From G965198795 sp965198795 (GTDB lineage Bacteria > Pseudomonadota > Alphaproteobacteria > Rhodospirillales > Casp-alpha2): a stretch of DNA of 64,000 nt. The stretch covers positions 1,302,001 to 1,366,000 of the forward strand of contig OZ240674.1 of assembly GCA_965198795.1 (NCBI GenBank), in the 5' to 3' direction. The position numbers were made by a program, and so were the translations under genes. The notes below the pieces were generated by a model. It saw only the letters and a list, made by a program, of their open reading frames with translations, was not told the origin of the DNA and did no database searches. Shown piece after piece: positions 19,159-27,168 of the stretch (its first letter is position 1; every line of letters starts with the position of its first letter).

Positions 19159-19278
19159 AAGCATAAGGCGCGGAGGCGGCGGAAGGGAGGCGCGGGCGCG
19201 CCGCCCCGCCGCCGTGGCCCAGGGCTTGGCTGCTGCTGGCGGAGGTCTGGCCGGAGACGATGGGGCGCGGCGGACAGG

Positions 19279-19312
19279 GAAAAGCCCCGCCGCGGGGACG
19301 CCGCGGCGGGCC
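19279..19312 (-). terminator. Terminator of coiled-coil gene 1
   Basis: On the minus strand a long GC stem (GCCCGCCGCGG / CCGCGGCGGGGC) is followed by TTTTCCC, about 27 bp after the stop. Confidence 0.8.
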
Positions 19313-19338
19313 TGGGGTGCGCGGGCCGGGCGGGGCCG

Positions 19339-19632
19339 TCAGCCGCCGCCGAAGAAGGCTTTCAGATACGGGATGACCTCGACCAGCAGGATCACCCCCA
19401 GCATCCAATAGACGAGGTTGATCTTGCCTTCCAGTCGTTGATTATCGGCGTTCATCTTGCCTTCCAGCCGCTCGACGTCGGCGTTCATCTTGCCTTCCAG
19501 GCCAATGATCTTGCCTTCCAGCCGCTCGATATCGGCTTTGGTCGCCATGCTTCCGCCCATGAACTCGGCGAGGGCCTCCACCTGGTCGCGGGTGAACCCG
19601 GCTTCTTCCAGTCTGAACGCGGGGACGGTCAT
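19339..19632 (-). CDS. Small coiled-coil membrane protein (DUF1640-like), copy 1
   Basis: This 97-residue protein has an N-terminal segment (FRLEEAGFTRDQVEALAEFM), a central coiled coil made of 11-residue repeats (RLEGKMNADVE, RLEGKMNADNQ) and one C-terminal transmembrane helix (LVYWMLGVILLVEVIPYL). This plan resembles the bacterial DUF1640/CCDC90-type proteins, whose role in bacteria is unclear. The ATG at 19632 has AGGAG 10 bases upstream. It is paired with the porin gene in the duplicated unit. The ends are identical to copy 2, but the coiled coil is different and 15 residues shorter, so the middle has been replaced or re-arrayed. Family assignment is moderate. Confidence 0.75.
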   Translation of the reverse strand: MTVPAFRLEEAGFTRDQVEALAEFMGGSMATKADIERLEGKIIGLEGKMNADVERLEGKMNADNQRLEGKINLVYWMLGVILLVEVIPYLKAFFGGG

Positions 19633-19796
19633 GCGGTCTGTTCTCCTTCCTTTCACCTATATCAGTTTTCCGCGAAAAGGAAAGGGCGCCGCCGGGCGCG
19701 CCGCCCTTTTGCGCCATCGCCGCTTCCTGTTTGTCATTCCCGGATTCCCTTTCCGTCATTCCCGCGCTCTTACTCCGTTATTTCCGCTCCCTCTTC

Positions 19797-19927
19797 GTCA
19801 TTCCCGCGCAGGCGGGAATCCAGCCGGGCGGCGCGCGTTCCGGTTTGTCATGAGTGATCGCCAATCAGATGGCCCGTGATCAAGCGGCGAAGGGCGCGCT
19901 CTGGACCCCCGCCTTCGCGGGGGTGAC
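19797..19927. repeat. REP/BIME-like element, copy E
   Basis: This full-length copy sits at the junction of the two duplicated units, in the gene-free stretch 19633-20059. Just upstream, 19735-19796 holds extra partial left ends (GTCATTCCCG repeated three times), as if several elements had been nested or lost there. Confidence 0.88.
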
Positions 19928-19995
19928 AAGATTAAGGGGCGGAGGCGGCGGAAGGGAGGCGCCTGGCCGGTTCGTGACCGGCCGCAAGAACCCGG

Positions 19996-20031
19996 ACAAA
20001 AGAAAACGGCGGGCCCGCGCGGACCCGCCGT
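19996..20031 (-). terminator. Terminator of porin gene 2
   Basis: On the minus strand the 8-bp stem ACGGCGGG (20031-20024) / CCCGCCGT (20013-20006) has a 10-base GC loop and is followed by TTTTCTTTT, 29 bp after the porin stop. Confidence 0.8.
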
Positions 20032-20059
20032 CTCCTTGTTCAAGTCTCAAGGGAGAAAC

Positions 20060-21295
20060 TTAGAACTTCACGCGCATGCCGGTGAAAGCGGCGTGTATGG
20101 CGTCGTATTTGTTGGTGTCGGCGGAAGAAACTTTACTCAGATTGTAGTAACGATAACCGAGATAGAGTTCCGAGCCGACCTTGTCGAGATTCTGAACCAC
20201 GGCGCCGCCGAGGGCGTAGGCCTTGCTTCCTTTTCGCGACACGTTGCGATAGGAACCGCCGTCGGCCTGGAAGGTCGTGGTCCCCAGCGGGGTCAACTTG
20301 GCGCCATAGAACAGCTTGCCATAGTAAAACCGGCCAGTCCGCTTCTTCACCGCATCTCTATCTTTGAACGTACGGCTGGCGGAGGCGAAGGTCAAACCAG
20401 CGCCGCTGTCGTGCTTGACGGAGAACGAACCGTTGAAGCCTTTAAAAGCGCTGGCCCCGGCGGTTACGACGGTTGTGTTTTGGGTGGTGACATAGGATCT
20501 GGCTTGGGCGTTGACATAGGAGACGGCGCTCTGGAACTTAACGCCGCCGAACTTGCCGGCGTACCGCAGGGAGACGTCGTTGGCGTCGCCGCCGGCGGCA
20601 TTGGAAGCCGCTATCTTGAAACCGGCGACGGTCGGCGTGTCGTAACGGATAATGTCATCCCGGCTAAGACCGTCGAAGTTGTTATAAACGCTGCCGGTCG
20701 TGACGAAAGTAGCCCGGCTGCCTTTAGTCGCAGCTTGGTCACCCGCCGTAAAAGGGTCGCCATCGGCGACGTCCCTGCTGCGGCGGAACTGCAAGCCGCC
20801 CGCGATGTCGGCCACGCTGGAATAGAGCGCGACGCCCGGCGACAGATCGACTTCCGACGTGCCGTTGGACGCGGTGTTGGCCTGGCCCATGGTGAGACGG
20901 CCGAACTGTTTGTGGTCGATGTGGACGTTCAAGAGCCGTTCAGTGAAGTTGTTCGTGCCCCCGCCGCGCAGGCCTCCGGGCGCGTTCGACACGCTTGCGG
21001 ACGGGTTGGACGAAAAAGCAACCTCCATGTTGGAGCCGACGGAAACGGCCTCGTTCAGCTTGCCCTTGGCGACGAAACGCACACGGGTGTTGCTGTTGGT
21101 GTTATCGACGTGGGTCACCTCGGAGCTTTTGCCGTCACTGTAGTACAGAACGGCGCGGTTCACTTGACCGGAAACCGTAAGGTTATTGTCGTTGCCGCCG
21201 GCGATCGAGCCGGCCTGTGCAGGGGAAACCGGAGCGGCGACCGCGAACAGAGCGGCGGCGGCGACGGAACCCTTAAGAACAGTCTTGATAGTCAC
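20060..21295 (-). CDS. Outer-membrane porin, copy 2
   Basis: This 411-residue paralogue of the porin at 17492-18751 has the same GTG start (21295), ribosome site, signal peptide, barrel strands and terminal ...GMRVKF. The first 170 or so residues are nearly identical to copy 1. Differences include a shorter segment after RRSRDVADGDP, substitutions in the SNAAGGDAND and VTTQNTTV stretches, and loss of the acidic insertion (VIDEEDVKV in copy 1) after DRDAV. Changes that keep the frame and sit between conserved strands point to surface loops. Upstream DNA is identical to copy 1, so both should be expressed alike unless a distant element acts. Confidence 0.92.
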   Translation of the reverse strand: MTIKTVLKGSVAAAALFAVAAPVSPAQAGSIAGGNDNNLTVSGQVNRAVLYYSDGKSSEVTHVDNTNSNTRVRFVAKGKLNEAVSVGSNMEVAFSSNPSASVSNAPGGLRGGGTNNFTERLLNVHIDHKQFGRLTMGQANTASNGTSEVDLSPGVALYSSVADIAGGLQFRRSRDVADGDPFTAGDQAATKGSRATFVTTGSVYNNFDGLSRDDIIRYDTPTVAGFKIAASNAAGGDANDVSLRYAGKFGGVKFQSAVSYVNAQARSYVTTQNTTVVTAGASAFKGFNGSFSVKHDSGAGLTFASASRTFKDRDAVKKRTGRFYYGKLFYGAKLTPLGTTTFQADGGSYRNVSRKGSKAYALGGAVVQNLDKVGSELYLGYRYYNLSKVSSADTNKYDAIHAAFTGMRVKF

Positions 21296-21571
21296 TTTTG
21301 TCTCTCCTTCACCATAATCAGGCGTTTTTCGAGGGTGGGCTTTATCGCCCAGTTCCGGGAACCGAAATTCCCGCAGGGCCGGGCGTGACGCGAAGCCACG
21401 GGCGCCCGCTCCCTGCGATGGAACAATCGCTGAACTCTCCCTGGAACGAAACAGCCGTCCGCGCGCCGGACCACTTTTTTTTGACGCCCGTTGCAAAAAT
21501 ACAACATCCGTGACGTCCCCGCCGAAACGCCCGGGCTCTTACCCCGTTATTTCCGCTCCCGCTTCCTGTTT

Positions 21572-21702
21572 GTCCTTCCCGCGCAGGCGGGAATCCAGTC
21601 GGGCGGCGCGCGTTCTGGTTTATCATGAGTGATCGCCAATCAGACGGCCCGTGATCAAGCGGCGAAGGGCGCGTTCTGGACCCCCGCCTTCGCGGGGGTG
21701 GC
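21572..21702. repeat. REP/BIME-like element, copy F
   Basis: This full-length copy is in the same position in unit 2 as copy D in unit 1, with the same altered ends (GTCC, GGTGGC). It lies in the gene-free stretch 21296-21882. Confidence 0.88.
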
Positions 21703-21821
21703 AAGCATAAGGCGCGGAGGCGGCGGAAGGGAGGCGCGGGCGCGCCGCCCCGCCGCCGTGGCCCAGGGCTTGGCTGCTGCTGGCGGAGGTCTGGCCGGAG
21801 ACGATGGGGCGCGGCGGACAG

Positions 21822-21856
21822 GGAAAAGCCCCGCCGCGGGGACGCCGCGGCGGGCC
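21822..21856 (-). terminator. Terminator of coiled-coil gene 2
   Basis: This is the same long GC stem and TTTTCCC tail as at 19279-19312, on the minus strand, about 27 bp after the stop. Confidence 0.8.
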
Positions 21857-21882
21857 TGGGGTGCGCGGGCCGGGCGGGGCCG

Positions 21883-22221
21883 TCAGCCGCCGCCGAAGAA
21901 GGCTTTCAGATACGGGATGACCTCGACCAGCAGGATCACCCCCAGCATCCAATAGACGAGGTTGAATTTGCCGCTGAATCGTTCATCCAGCGCCAGGATC
22001 TTGCCTTCCAGCCGCTCGACGTCGGCCCTCATCTCGCCGCGAAGCGAGGTGATTTCCGATTGTATCTTGCCTTCCAGCCGCTCGATGTCGGACCTCACCT
22101 CGCCGCGAAATTCCATGAGGTCGGCTTTGGTCGCCATGCTTCCGCCCATGAACTCGGCGAGGGCCTCCACCTGGTCGCGGGTGAACCCGGCTTCTTCCAG
22201 TCTGAACGCGGGGACGGTCAT
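21883..22221 (-). CDS. Small coiled-coil membrane protein (DUF1640-like), copy 2
   Basis: This 112-residue paralogue of 19339-19632 has the same first 39 residues or so (to SMATKAD) and the same C-terminal membrane helix (from NLVYWML). The coiled coil between them differs: it runs LMEFRGEVRSDIERLEGKI, then QSEITSLRGEMRADVERLEG, then ILALDERFSGKF. It keeps the heptad/hendecad rhythm but is longer and mixed in origin. The ATG at 22221 has AGGAG 10 bases upstream. The contrast between identical flanks and a replaced middle is the notable point. Confidence 0.75.
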   Translation of the reverse strand: MTVPAFRLEEAGFTRDQVEALAEFMGGSMATKADLMEFRGEVRSDIERLEGKIQSEITSLRGEMRADVERLEGKILALDERFSGKFNLVYWMLGVILLVEVIPYLKAFFGGG

Positions 22222-22321
22222 GCGGTCTGTTCTCCTTCCTTTCACCTATATCAGTTTTCCGCGAAAAGGAAAGGACGCCGCCGGGCGCGCCGCCCTTTTG
22301 CGCCATCGCCGCTTCCTGTTT

Positions 22322-22452
22322 GTCATTCCCGCGCAGGCGGGAATCCAGTCGGGCGGCGCGCGTTCTGGTTTGTCATGAGTGATCGCCAATCAGATGGCCC
22401 GTGATCAAGCGGCGAAGGGCGCGCTCTGGACCCCCGCCTTCGCGGGAGTGAC
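22322..22452. repeat. REP/BIME-like element, copy G
   Basis: This full-length copy closes the second duplicated unit, in the gene-free stretch 22222-22717. The right end reads CGCGGGAGTGAC. Confidence 0.88.
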
Positions 22453-22516
22453 AAGATTAAGGGGCGGGAATGACGAAGCGGCGGCGGCGAACGCCTGGGG
22501 CGCGGCAATCCTTGGC

Positions 22517-22578
22517 GTGCGCGCCAAAGCCGGCCAAGCCATCCCTTTGGCGCGCTCTTTCGACAAGACAATCAAAGG
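22517..22578. repeat. Second repeat family, copy 2 (GCGCGCCAAA palindrome)
   Basis: This is the same 10-bp inverted repeat GCGCGCCAAA/TTTGGCGCGC and GACAAGACAATCAAAGG tail as at 13507-13567. Again it lies just after a REP-like copy. The pairing suggests a composite element or a shared insertion preference. Confidence 0.65.
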
Positions 22579-22717
22579 TCGCGCCAGATTCCTCTTGACC
22601 CTTCCGGGCGGGTGAGGAATGACCATGTGACGGCCTGACGGCGGCCTTCCCGTATGCGGCCATCTGCGGGCGGGCGTGTTTGGTGATGTTTGACGATTTC
22701 GGGGGACAGGACCTTTC

Positions 22718-24100
22718 ATGACGGATTTCGATTATGATCTGATCGCCGTGGGCGGCGGCTCCGGCGGCGTCCGGGCCGCGCGCTTCGCCGCTTCCCGCCA
22801 CGGCGTCAAGGCGGCGGTGATCGAAAGCACGCGCATTGGCGGCACCTGCGTCATGCGCGGCTGCGTGCCGAAAAAACTGCTGGTCCACGGCGCCCGATTC
22901 GCCGACGACTTCGAGGACGCGCGCGGATACGGCTGGACGCCGGGCCGGCCGGCGTTCGACTGGTCCGCGCTGATCCGCAACAAGGACGCGGAACTGGAGC
23001 GCTTGGAGGGCGTCTATCACCGTCTGCTGCGCGAAGCGGGCGTCGACGAGATCACCGGCAGGGGCAGACTGATTGATAATCACACGGTCGAGGTCAACGG
23101 CGCGAGGCTGACGGCCCGGTACATTATCCTTTGCATGGGCGGCTGGCCGCATTTGCCGGACATCCCGGGCGTCGAGCACGTCATCACGTCGAACGAGGCG
23201 CTGGATCTTCCCGAACTGCCGCAGCGCATCGTCATCGCCGGGGGCGGCTATATCGCTGTCGAGTTCGCCGGCATCTTCAACGCCCTCGGGTCCGAGGTTC
23301 ATCTGGTCATCCGGGGAGATCAGATATTGCGGGGATTCGATTCCGACGTTCGCCTCGCCCTGCGCGGCGAGATGGAGAAACGCGGCGTCTGGATTCACAG
23401 CGAACGCCGGATCAGTTCCATTGAGCCTCTGGCGCGGGGCGGCTATTCCCTGCGCCTCGACCCAGCCCGGACGCCGCAGACGGACGGGACGGCGCTGGAG
23501 ACGGACCGGGTGATGTACGCCACGGGCCGCCGCCCCAACACGGGGAACGCCGGATTGGAGGAGGCCGGCGTCGCCCTGAACGAGAACGGCGCCGTCATTG
23601 TGGACGGGAACTACAAGACGTCCCTCGACGCCGTTTACGCCATCGGCGACGTCACCGACCGCGTTCAGTTGACGCCCGTCGCTTTGGCGGAGGGCGCGGC
23701 GCTGGTCGAACATCTGTTCGGCGGCGGCGGCGGGAAGGTCGATTACCGGAACATTCCGACCGCAGTGTTCAGCCAACCGCCCCTGGGCACGGTCGGCATG
23801 ACGGAAGAGGAAGCCCGCGGCGGGCACGGCGTGAAGATCTTCCGGAGCCGCTTCCGGCCCATGAAACACACTCTTTCCGGCCGTGACGAGATGACCATGA
23901 TGAAGATGATCGTGTGCAAGGACACGGACAGGGTCCTGGGCTGTCACATGGTCGGCGCCGACGCGCCGGAAATGACGCAGGGGCTGGGCGTGGCGATGAA
24001 ATGCGGAGCGACGAAAGCGCAATTCGACGCCACCATCGGCATTCATCCGACCGGCGCGGAAGAATGGGTCACCATGCGTGATCCGGTCGCGGAGGATTAA
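22718..24100 (+). CDS. gor: Glutathione-disulfide reductase
   Basis: This 460-residue NADPH-dependent flavoprotein keeps glutathione reduced in the cytoplasm. It has the FAD Rossmann motif VGGGSGGVRAAR (11-22), the redox disulfide GGTCVMRGCVPKK (C44, C49), the NADPH fold IAGGGYIAVEFAG with basic residues after it (VIRGDQILRGF), the second FAD motif YAIGDVTDR, and the C-terminal HPTGAEEWVTMR with the catalytic His/Glu. The TCVMRGCVPKK wording separates it from dihydrolipoamide dehydrogenase. It is a lone gene between repeat copies G and H. Confidence 0.94.
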   Translation: MTDFDYDLIAVGGGSGGVRAARFAASRHGVKAAVIESTRIGGTCVMRGCVPKKLLVHGARFADDFEDARGYGWTPGRPAFDWSALIRNKDAELERLEGVYHRLLREAGVDEITGRGRLIDNHTVEVNGARLTARYIILCMGGWPHLPDIPGVEHVITSNEALDLPELPQRIVIAGGGYIAVEFAGIFNALGSEVHLVIRGDQILRGFDSDVRLALRGEMEKRGVWIHSERRISSIEPLARGGYSLRLDPARTPQTDGTALETDRVMYATGRRPNTGNAGLEEAGVALNENGAVIVDGNYKTSLDAVYAIGDVTDRVQLTPVALAEGAALVEHLFGGGGGKVDYRNIPTAVFSQPPLGTVGMTEEEARGGHGVKIFRSRFRPMKHTLSGRDEMTMMKMIVCKDTDRVLGCHMVGADAPEMTQGLGVAMKCGATKAQFDATIGIHPTGAEEWVTMRDPVAED

Positions 24101-24181
24101 TTTTAAGCGCTTTGGTCGTCGTCCGGCCCCGGCTTGGCGGCAATCGCCGCGTCCCTGTTCCATCATCCCCGCTTTCTTTTT

Positions 24182-24281
24182 GTCATTCCCGCGCAGGCGG
24201 GAATCCAGACCGGCCTTTGTCGCTTGATCATTGGCCGGAACGCGCGGCGCCGCCCTGGACCCCCGTCTTCGCGGGAGTGAA
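24182..24281. repeat. REP/BIME-like element, copy H
   Basis: The left end is intact (GTCATTCCCGCGCAGGCGGGAATCCAG) and the right end is CTGGACCCCCGTCTTCGCGGGAGTGA. The middle is shorter and diverged. It lies in the gene-free stretch 24101-24479, where nothing else is evident apart from GGGCGGGG-type repeats after it. Confidence 0.78.
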
Positions 24282-24479
24282 AGGGTGGGCGGGGGCGACA
24301 AGGTGGGCCGGAGTGACGGAGTGCGGGGCGGGATTGGCACTGGCGTTCCGGCGGCGAACGGCGTATATCCATTGCCCGCCGCCGCTTGGCGGCTCATGCG
24401 AGGGCTCCCTGCGGCCGATGGACGGGGTGAGCGGCGGGCCGGCTGCAAGGCGGCGGCACGTTCTTGACGAGGTTGCGAA

Positions 24480-25859
24480 ATGGCTGAGAAGTGGACCCCC
24501 GGCGGCTGGCGTGAGAAACCTGTCGCGCAGATTCCCGAATATCCGGATCAGGACCGGCTGAACGCGGCCGAGGCCCAACTGCGCCAGTTCCCGCCGCTGG
24601 TCTTCGCCGGCGAGGCCCGCAGCCTGAAAACCTCTCTGGCGGACGTCGCCGAGGGCCGCGCGTTCCTCTTGCAGGGCGGCGATTGCGCCGAGAGCTTCGC
24701 CGAGTTCCATCCCGACAACATCCGCGACACCTTCCGCGTGCTGCTGCAAATGGCGGTCGTGCTGACGTTCGGCGCCGCCCTTCCCGTCGTCAAGGTGGGC
24801 CGCATGGCCGGTCAATTCGCCAAACCACGCTCCAGCCCAACGGAAACGCAAGGCGGCGTGACGCTGGACAGCTACCGGGGCGACATGGTGAACGGCATGG
24901 CGTTCACGGAAGCCGACCGCGCGCCGGACCCGGATCGCCTACTGCGGGTCTACAACCAGTCCGCATCGACGCTGAACCTGCTGCGCGCGTTCGCCCAGGG
25001 CGGCTACGCCGATCTTCACAAGGTGCATCAGTGGAACCTGGGATTCGTCGCCGATAGCGCGCAGGCCGAGCGCTATCACGGTCTGGCCGACCGCCTGGAC
25101 GAAACTCTGGCCTTCATGGCCGCCATGGGTCTGACGGCGGAGGCCACGCCGCAAATCAGGGAAACCAGCTTTTACACCTCGCATGAGGCCCTTTTGTTGA
25201 ACTACGAACAGGCCATGACCCGGATCGACTCCACCACGGGTGACTGGTATGACACGTCCGCCCACATGTTATGGATCGGCGACCGCACCCGCCAGCCCGG
25301 CGGCGCTCATGCCGAGTTCATGCGCGGCGTCGGCAACCCCATCGCCTTCAAGGCGGGTCCGACCCTGGAAGTGGACGATATGCTGCGTCTGCTGGACATC
25401 CTGAACCCGGCGAACGAAGCGGGCCGCGTCACCGTGATCGTCCGCATGGGCGCGGACGGCGTCGAGGCCGGCCTGCCAAAGTTGATCCGCGCCGTCGAAC
25501 GCGAGGGCCGCAAGGTCGTCTGGTCCTGCGACCCCATGCACGGCAACACGATCAAGAGCACGACCGGATACAAAACGCGGCCGTTCGACCGTATCCTGGC
25601 GGAAGTCAAGGCGTTCTTCGACGTCCACAGGGCCGAGGGCACGCACGCCGGCGGCGTTCACTTTGAAATGACCGGTCAAGACGTCACCGAGTGCACAGGC
25701 GGCGCGCAGGCCATTACCGACCAGGATCTGTCCGCCCGCTATCACACGCACTGCGATCCGCGTCTGAACGCCCGCCAGTCCCTGGAACTGGCGTTCCTGC
25801 TGGCGGAAATCCTGAAAGACGCCCGCGCGCCGCGCCTGCGTCAGGCCGCCGCCTCCTGA
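24480..25859 (+). CDS. 3-deoxy-7-phosphoheptulonate synthase, class II
   Basis: This 459-residue enzyme joins phosphoenolpyruvate and erythrose-4-phosphate, the first step of the shikimate pathway. The class II (plant-like) family is recognised from its opening (WTPGGWREKPVAQIPEYPD), FLLQGGDCAESF (metal-site Cys), RMAGQFAKPRS, and DPMHGNTIKS with the metal-site His. HFEMTGQDVTECTGG and HTHCDPRLNARQSLELAF are near the C-terminus. Length is normal. GAGG lies shortly before the ATG. The NAPRTase-like gene follows 58 bp downstream, perhaps cotranscribed. Confidence 0.95.
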   Translation: MAEKWTPGGWREKPVAQIPEYPDQDRLNAAEAQLRQFPPLVFAGEARSLKTSLADVAEGRAFLLQGGDCAESFAEFHPDNIRDTFRVLLQMAVVLTFGAALPVVKVGRMAGQFAKPRSSPTETQGGVTLDSYRGDMVNGMAFTEADRAPDPDRLLRVYNQSASTLNLLRAFAQGGYADLHKVHQWNLGFVADSAQAERYHGLADRLDETLAFMAAMGLTAEATPQIRETSFYTSHEALLLNYEQAMTRIDSTTGDWYDTSAHMLWIGDRTRQPGGAHAEFMRGVGNPIAFKAGPTLEVDDMLRLLDILNPANEAGRVTVIVRMGADGVEAGLPKLIRAVEREGRKVVWSCDPMHGNTIKSTTGYKTRPFDRILAEVKAFFDVHRAEGTHAGGVHFEMTGQDVTECTGGAQAITDQDLSARYHTHCDPRLNARQSLELAFLLAEILKDARAPRLRQAAAS

Positions 25860-25917
25860 CGGCGGCAGGCCGGCGTCCGCCAGGGCGTCCGGTAGACGGG
25901 GGCGGAGGAGACCCTGA

Positions 25918-27099
25918 ATGAAAGACGATTCTGGCACCCGGACCGGCAGTCCCCGGTCTTCCCGTCAGGACGCCTTCGAGCGCCGGATCAAGGATTGGAC
26001 CGATCACTACTTCCTCAAGTCCAAACGCGTCGTCGAAAAATTCGGCGACGTGCCGGCGACCTACGCCATCTTCATGCGCAGGCCGGTTATCTTCGCGCCG
26101 CGGCTCGCGGTGGACTGGCTGCGGGAGGCCGCCCGGCTGCGCGGCGCCGATTTCGACATCGACCTCAACTTTCAAGAAGGCGATTGGGCGGGCGCCGGCG
26201 AGCCGCTGATGTATATCACCGGACCCTTGGTCCATCTGATGGATCTCGAGACGCTTCTTCTTCAAAAGCTGGGTTCCGCCTGTGTCGCGGCCAATAACGC
26301 CTGCGCCATGGTGTCCCAACTGCCTGGTTCCGCGTTCATGGCCATGGACGCGCGGCATTGCGCCGGAACCGAGATGGCGGACCTGATGGCCTACGCGGCG
26401 TCCGTCGGCTCGGCCGCCGCCAAGCGCCAACAACCCGAGGCCGCCGGTTTCGCCGGCAACGCGACAAAGGCGACCGCCCGCTACTTCGGCAATGAGAACG
26501 GTCTCGGCACCATGCCGCACGCCTTGATCGGTTACGCCGGATCGACCTTGCGGGCGGCGGAAATGTTCGCCGAGACCTTCCCGGACGAACCGATCACCGT
26601 CCTGGTCGATTATTTTGGCCGGGAAGTCTCCGACGCGCTCGCCGTCGCCGAACGCTTTTCAGATCTGGTCGAGGCGGACAAGGTCGCCTTTCGCCTGGAC
26701 ACCCACGGCGGACGGTATATCGAGGGTCTCGGCCCCCAGGAGTCCTACGCTGTGCTCGAAAAACACGCCCCCCTGGCGGTTCGCCGCTACCGGAACGAGA
26801 CCGAACTCCGTTATCTGACCGGGACCGGCGTTTCCGCCGCCGCCGTCTTTCGTTTCCGCGACGCGCTGGACGGGGCGGGTTATCAAAAAGCCAGGATCGT
26901 CTGCTCTTCCGGTTTCGACGTGGAGAAATGCCGCGTCATGGCGGACGTCAACGCGCCCATCGACGTGATCGGAACGGGATCGTTCCTGCCGAAGAACTGG
27001 ACCGAGACCTACGCAACCGCCGACATCATCTCCTATGGTGCGGAACCGCGGGTAAAGGCGGGCCGGGAATTTTTGTTGAAGCGGGACGGCGGCGCGTAA
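25918..27099 (+). CDS. Nicotinate phosphoribosyltransferase-like protein
   Basis: This 393-residue protein is of the NAPRTase fold, which makes nicotinate mononucleotide from nicotinate and PRPP in NAD salvage. It has the N-terminal region with DHYFLKSKRVVEKF, the central ETLLLQKLGSACVAANNA, the active-site-like MDARHCAGTE (His as in the family), and the phosphate-binding region VCSSGFDVEKC and IDVIGTGSFLP. GGAGGAG precedes the ATG. It is shorter than typical PncB, closer to the divergent group seen in alphaproteobacteria, so the exact substrate is less sure. NAD synthetase lies only 1 kb away. Confidence 0.85.
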   Translation: MKDDSGTRTGSPRSSRQDAFERRIKDWTDHYFLKSKRVVEKFGDVPATYAIFMRRPVIFAPRLAVDWLREAARLRGADFDIDLNFQEGDWAGAGEPLMYITGPLVHLMDLETLLLQKLGSACVAANNACAMVSQLPGSAFMAMDARHCAGTEMADLMAYAASVGSAAAKRQQPEAAGFAGNATKATARYFGNENGLGTMPHALIGYAGSTLRAAEMFAETFPDEPITVLVDYFGREVSDALAVAERFSDLVEADKVAFRLDTHGGRYIEGLGPQESYAVLEKHAPLAVRRYRNETELRYLTGTGVSAAAVFRFRDALDGAGYQKARIVCSSGFDVEKCRVMADVNAPIDVIGTGSFLPKNWTETYATADIISYGAEPRVKAGREFLLKRDGGA

Positions 27100-27168
27100 C
27101 GCAGCCGGGCCGGGCGGGTTTCGGAATTTGCGCGGAGGAGCCGCCATTGGAGTATTGCCGGGGTTATG

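Larger units (their letters stand above)
17239..19796. repeat. Tandem duplication, unit 1 (REP-porin-REP-coiled-coil gene)
   Basis: About 2.56 kb, bounded by REP-like copies C and E. It contains a porin gene (17492-18751), REP copy D and a coiled-coil membrane protein gene (19339-19632), both genes on the minus strand. The following 2.53 kb repeats the same order. Unequal exchange between REP copies explains the structure. Confidence 0.9.
19797..22321. repeat. Tandem duplication, unit 2
   Basis: About 2.53 kb, bounded by REP-like copies E and G, with the same order as unit 1 (porin, REP, coiled-coil gene). Non-coding flanks agree almost base for base. Differences are concentrated in two porin stretches, the coiled-coil segment and the porin terminator loop. 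Confidence 0.9.

Noticed and set aside
17468..21388. Plus-strand open frames of about 450 codons across both porins
   Set aside because: They are antisense to complete porins with signal peptide and C-terminal Phe, and are duplicated only because the porins are.
19085..22615. Small frames with DQAAKGALWTPAFAGVTRLR in several places
   Set aside because: They are translations of the REP/BIME-like repeat and have no independent start signals.
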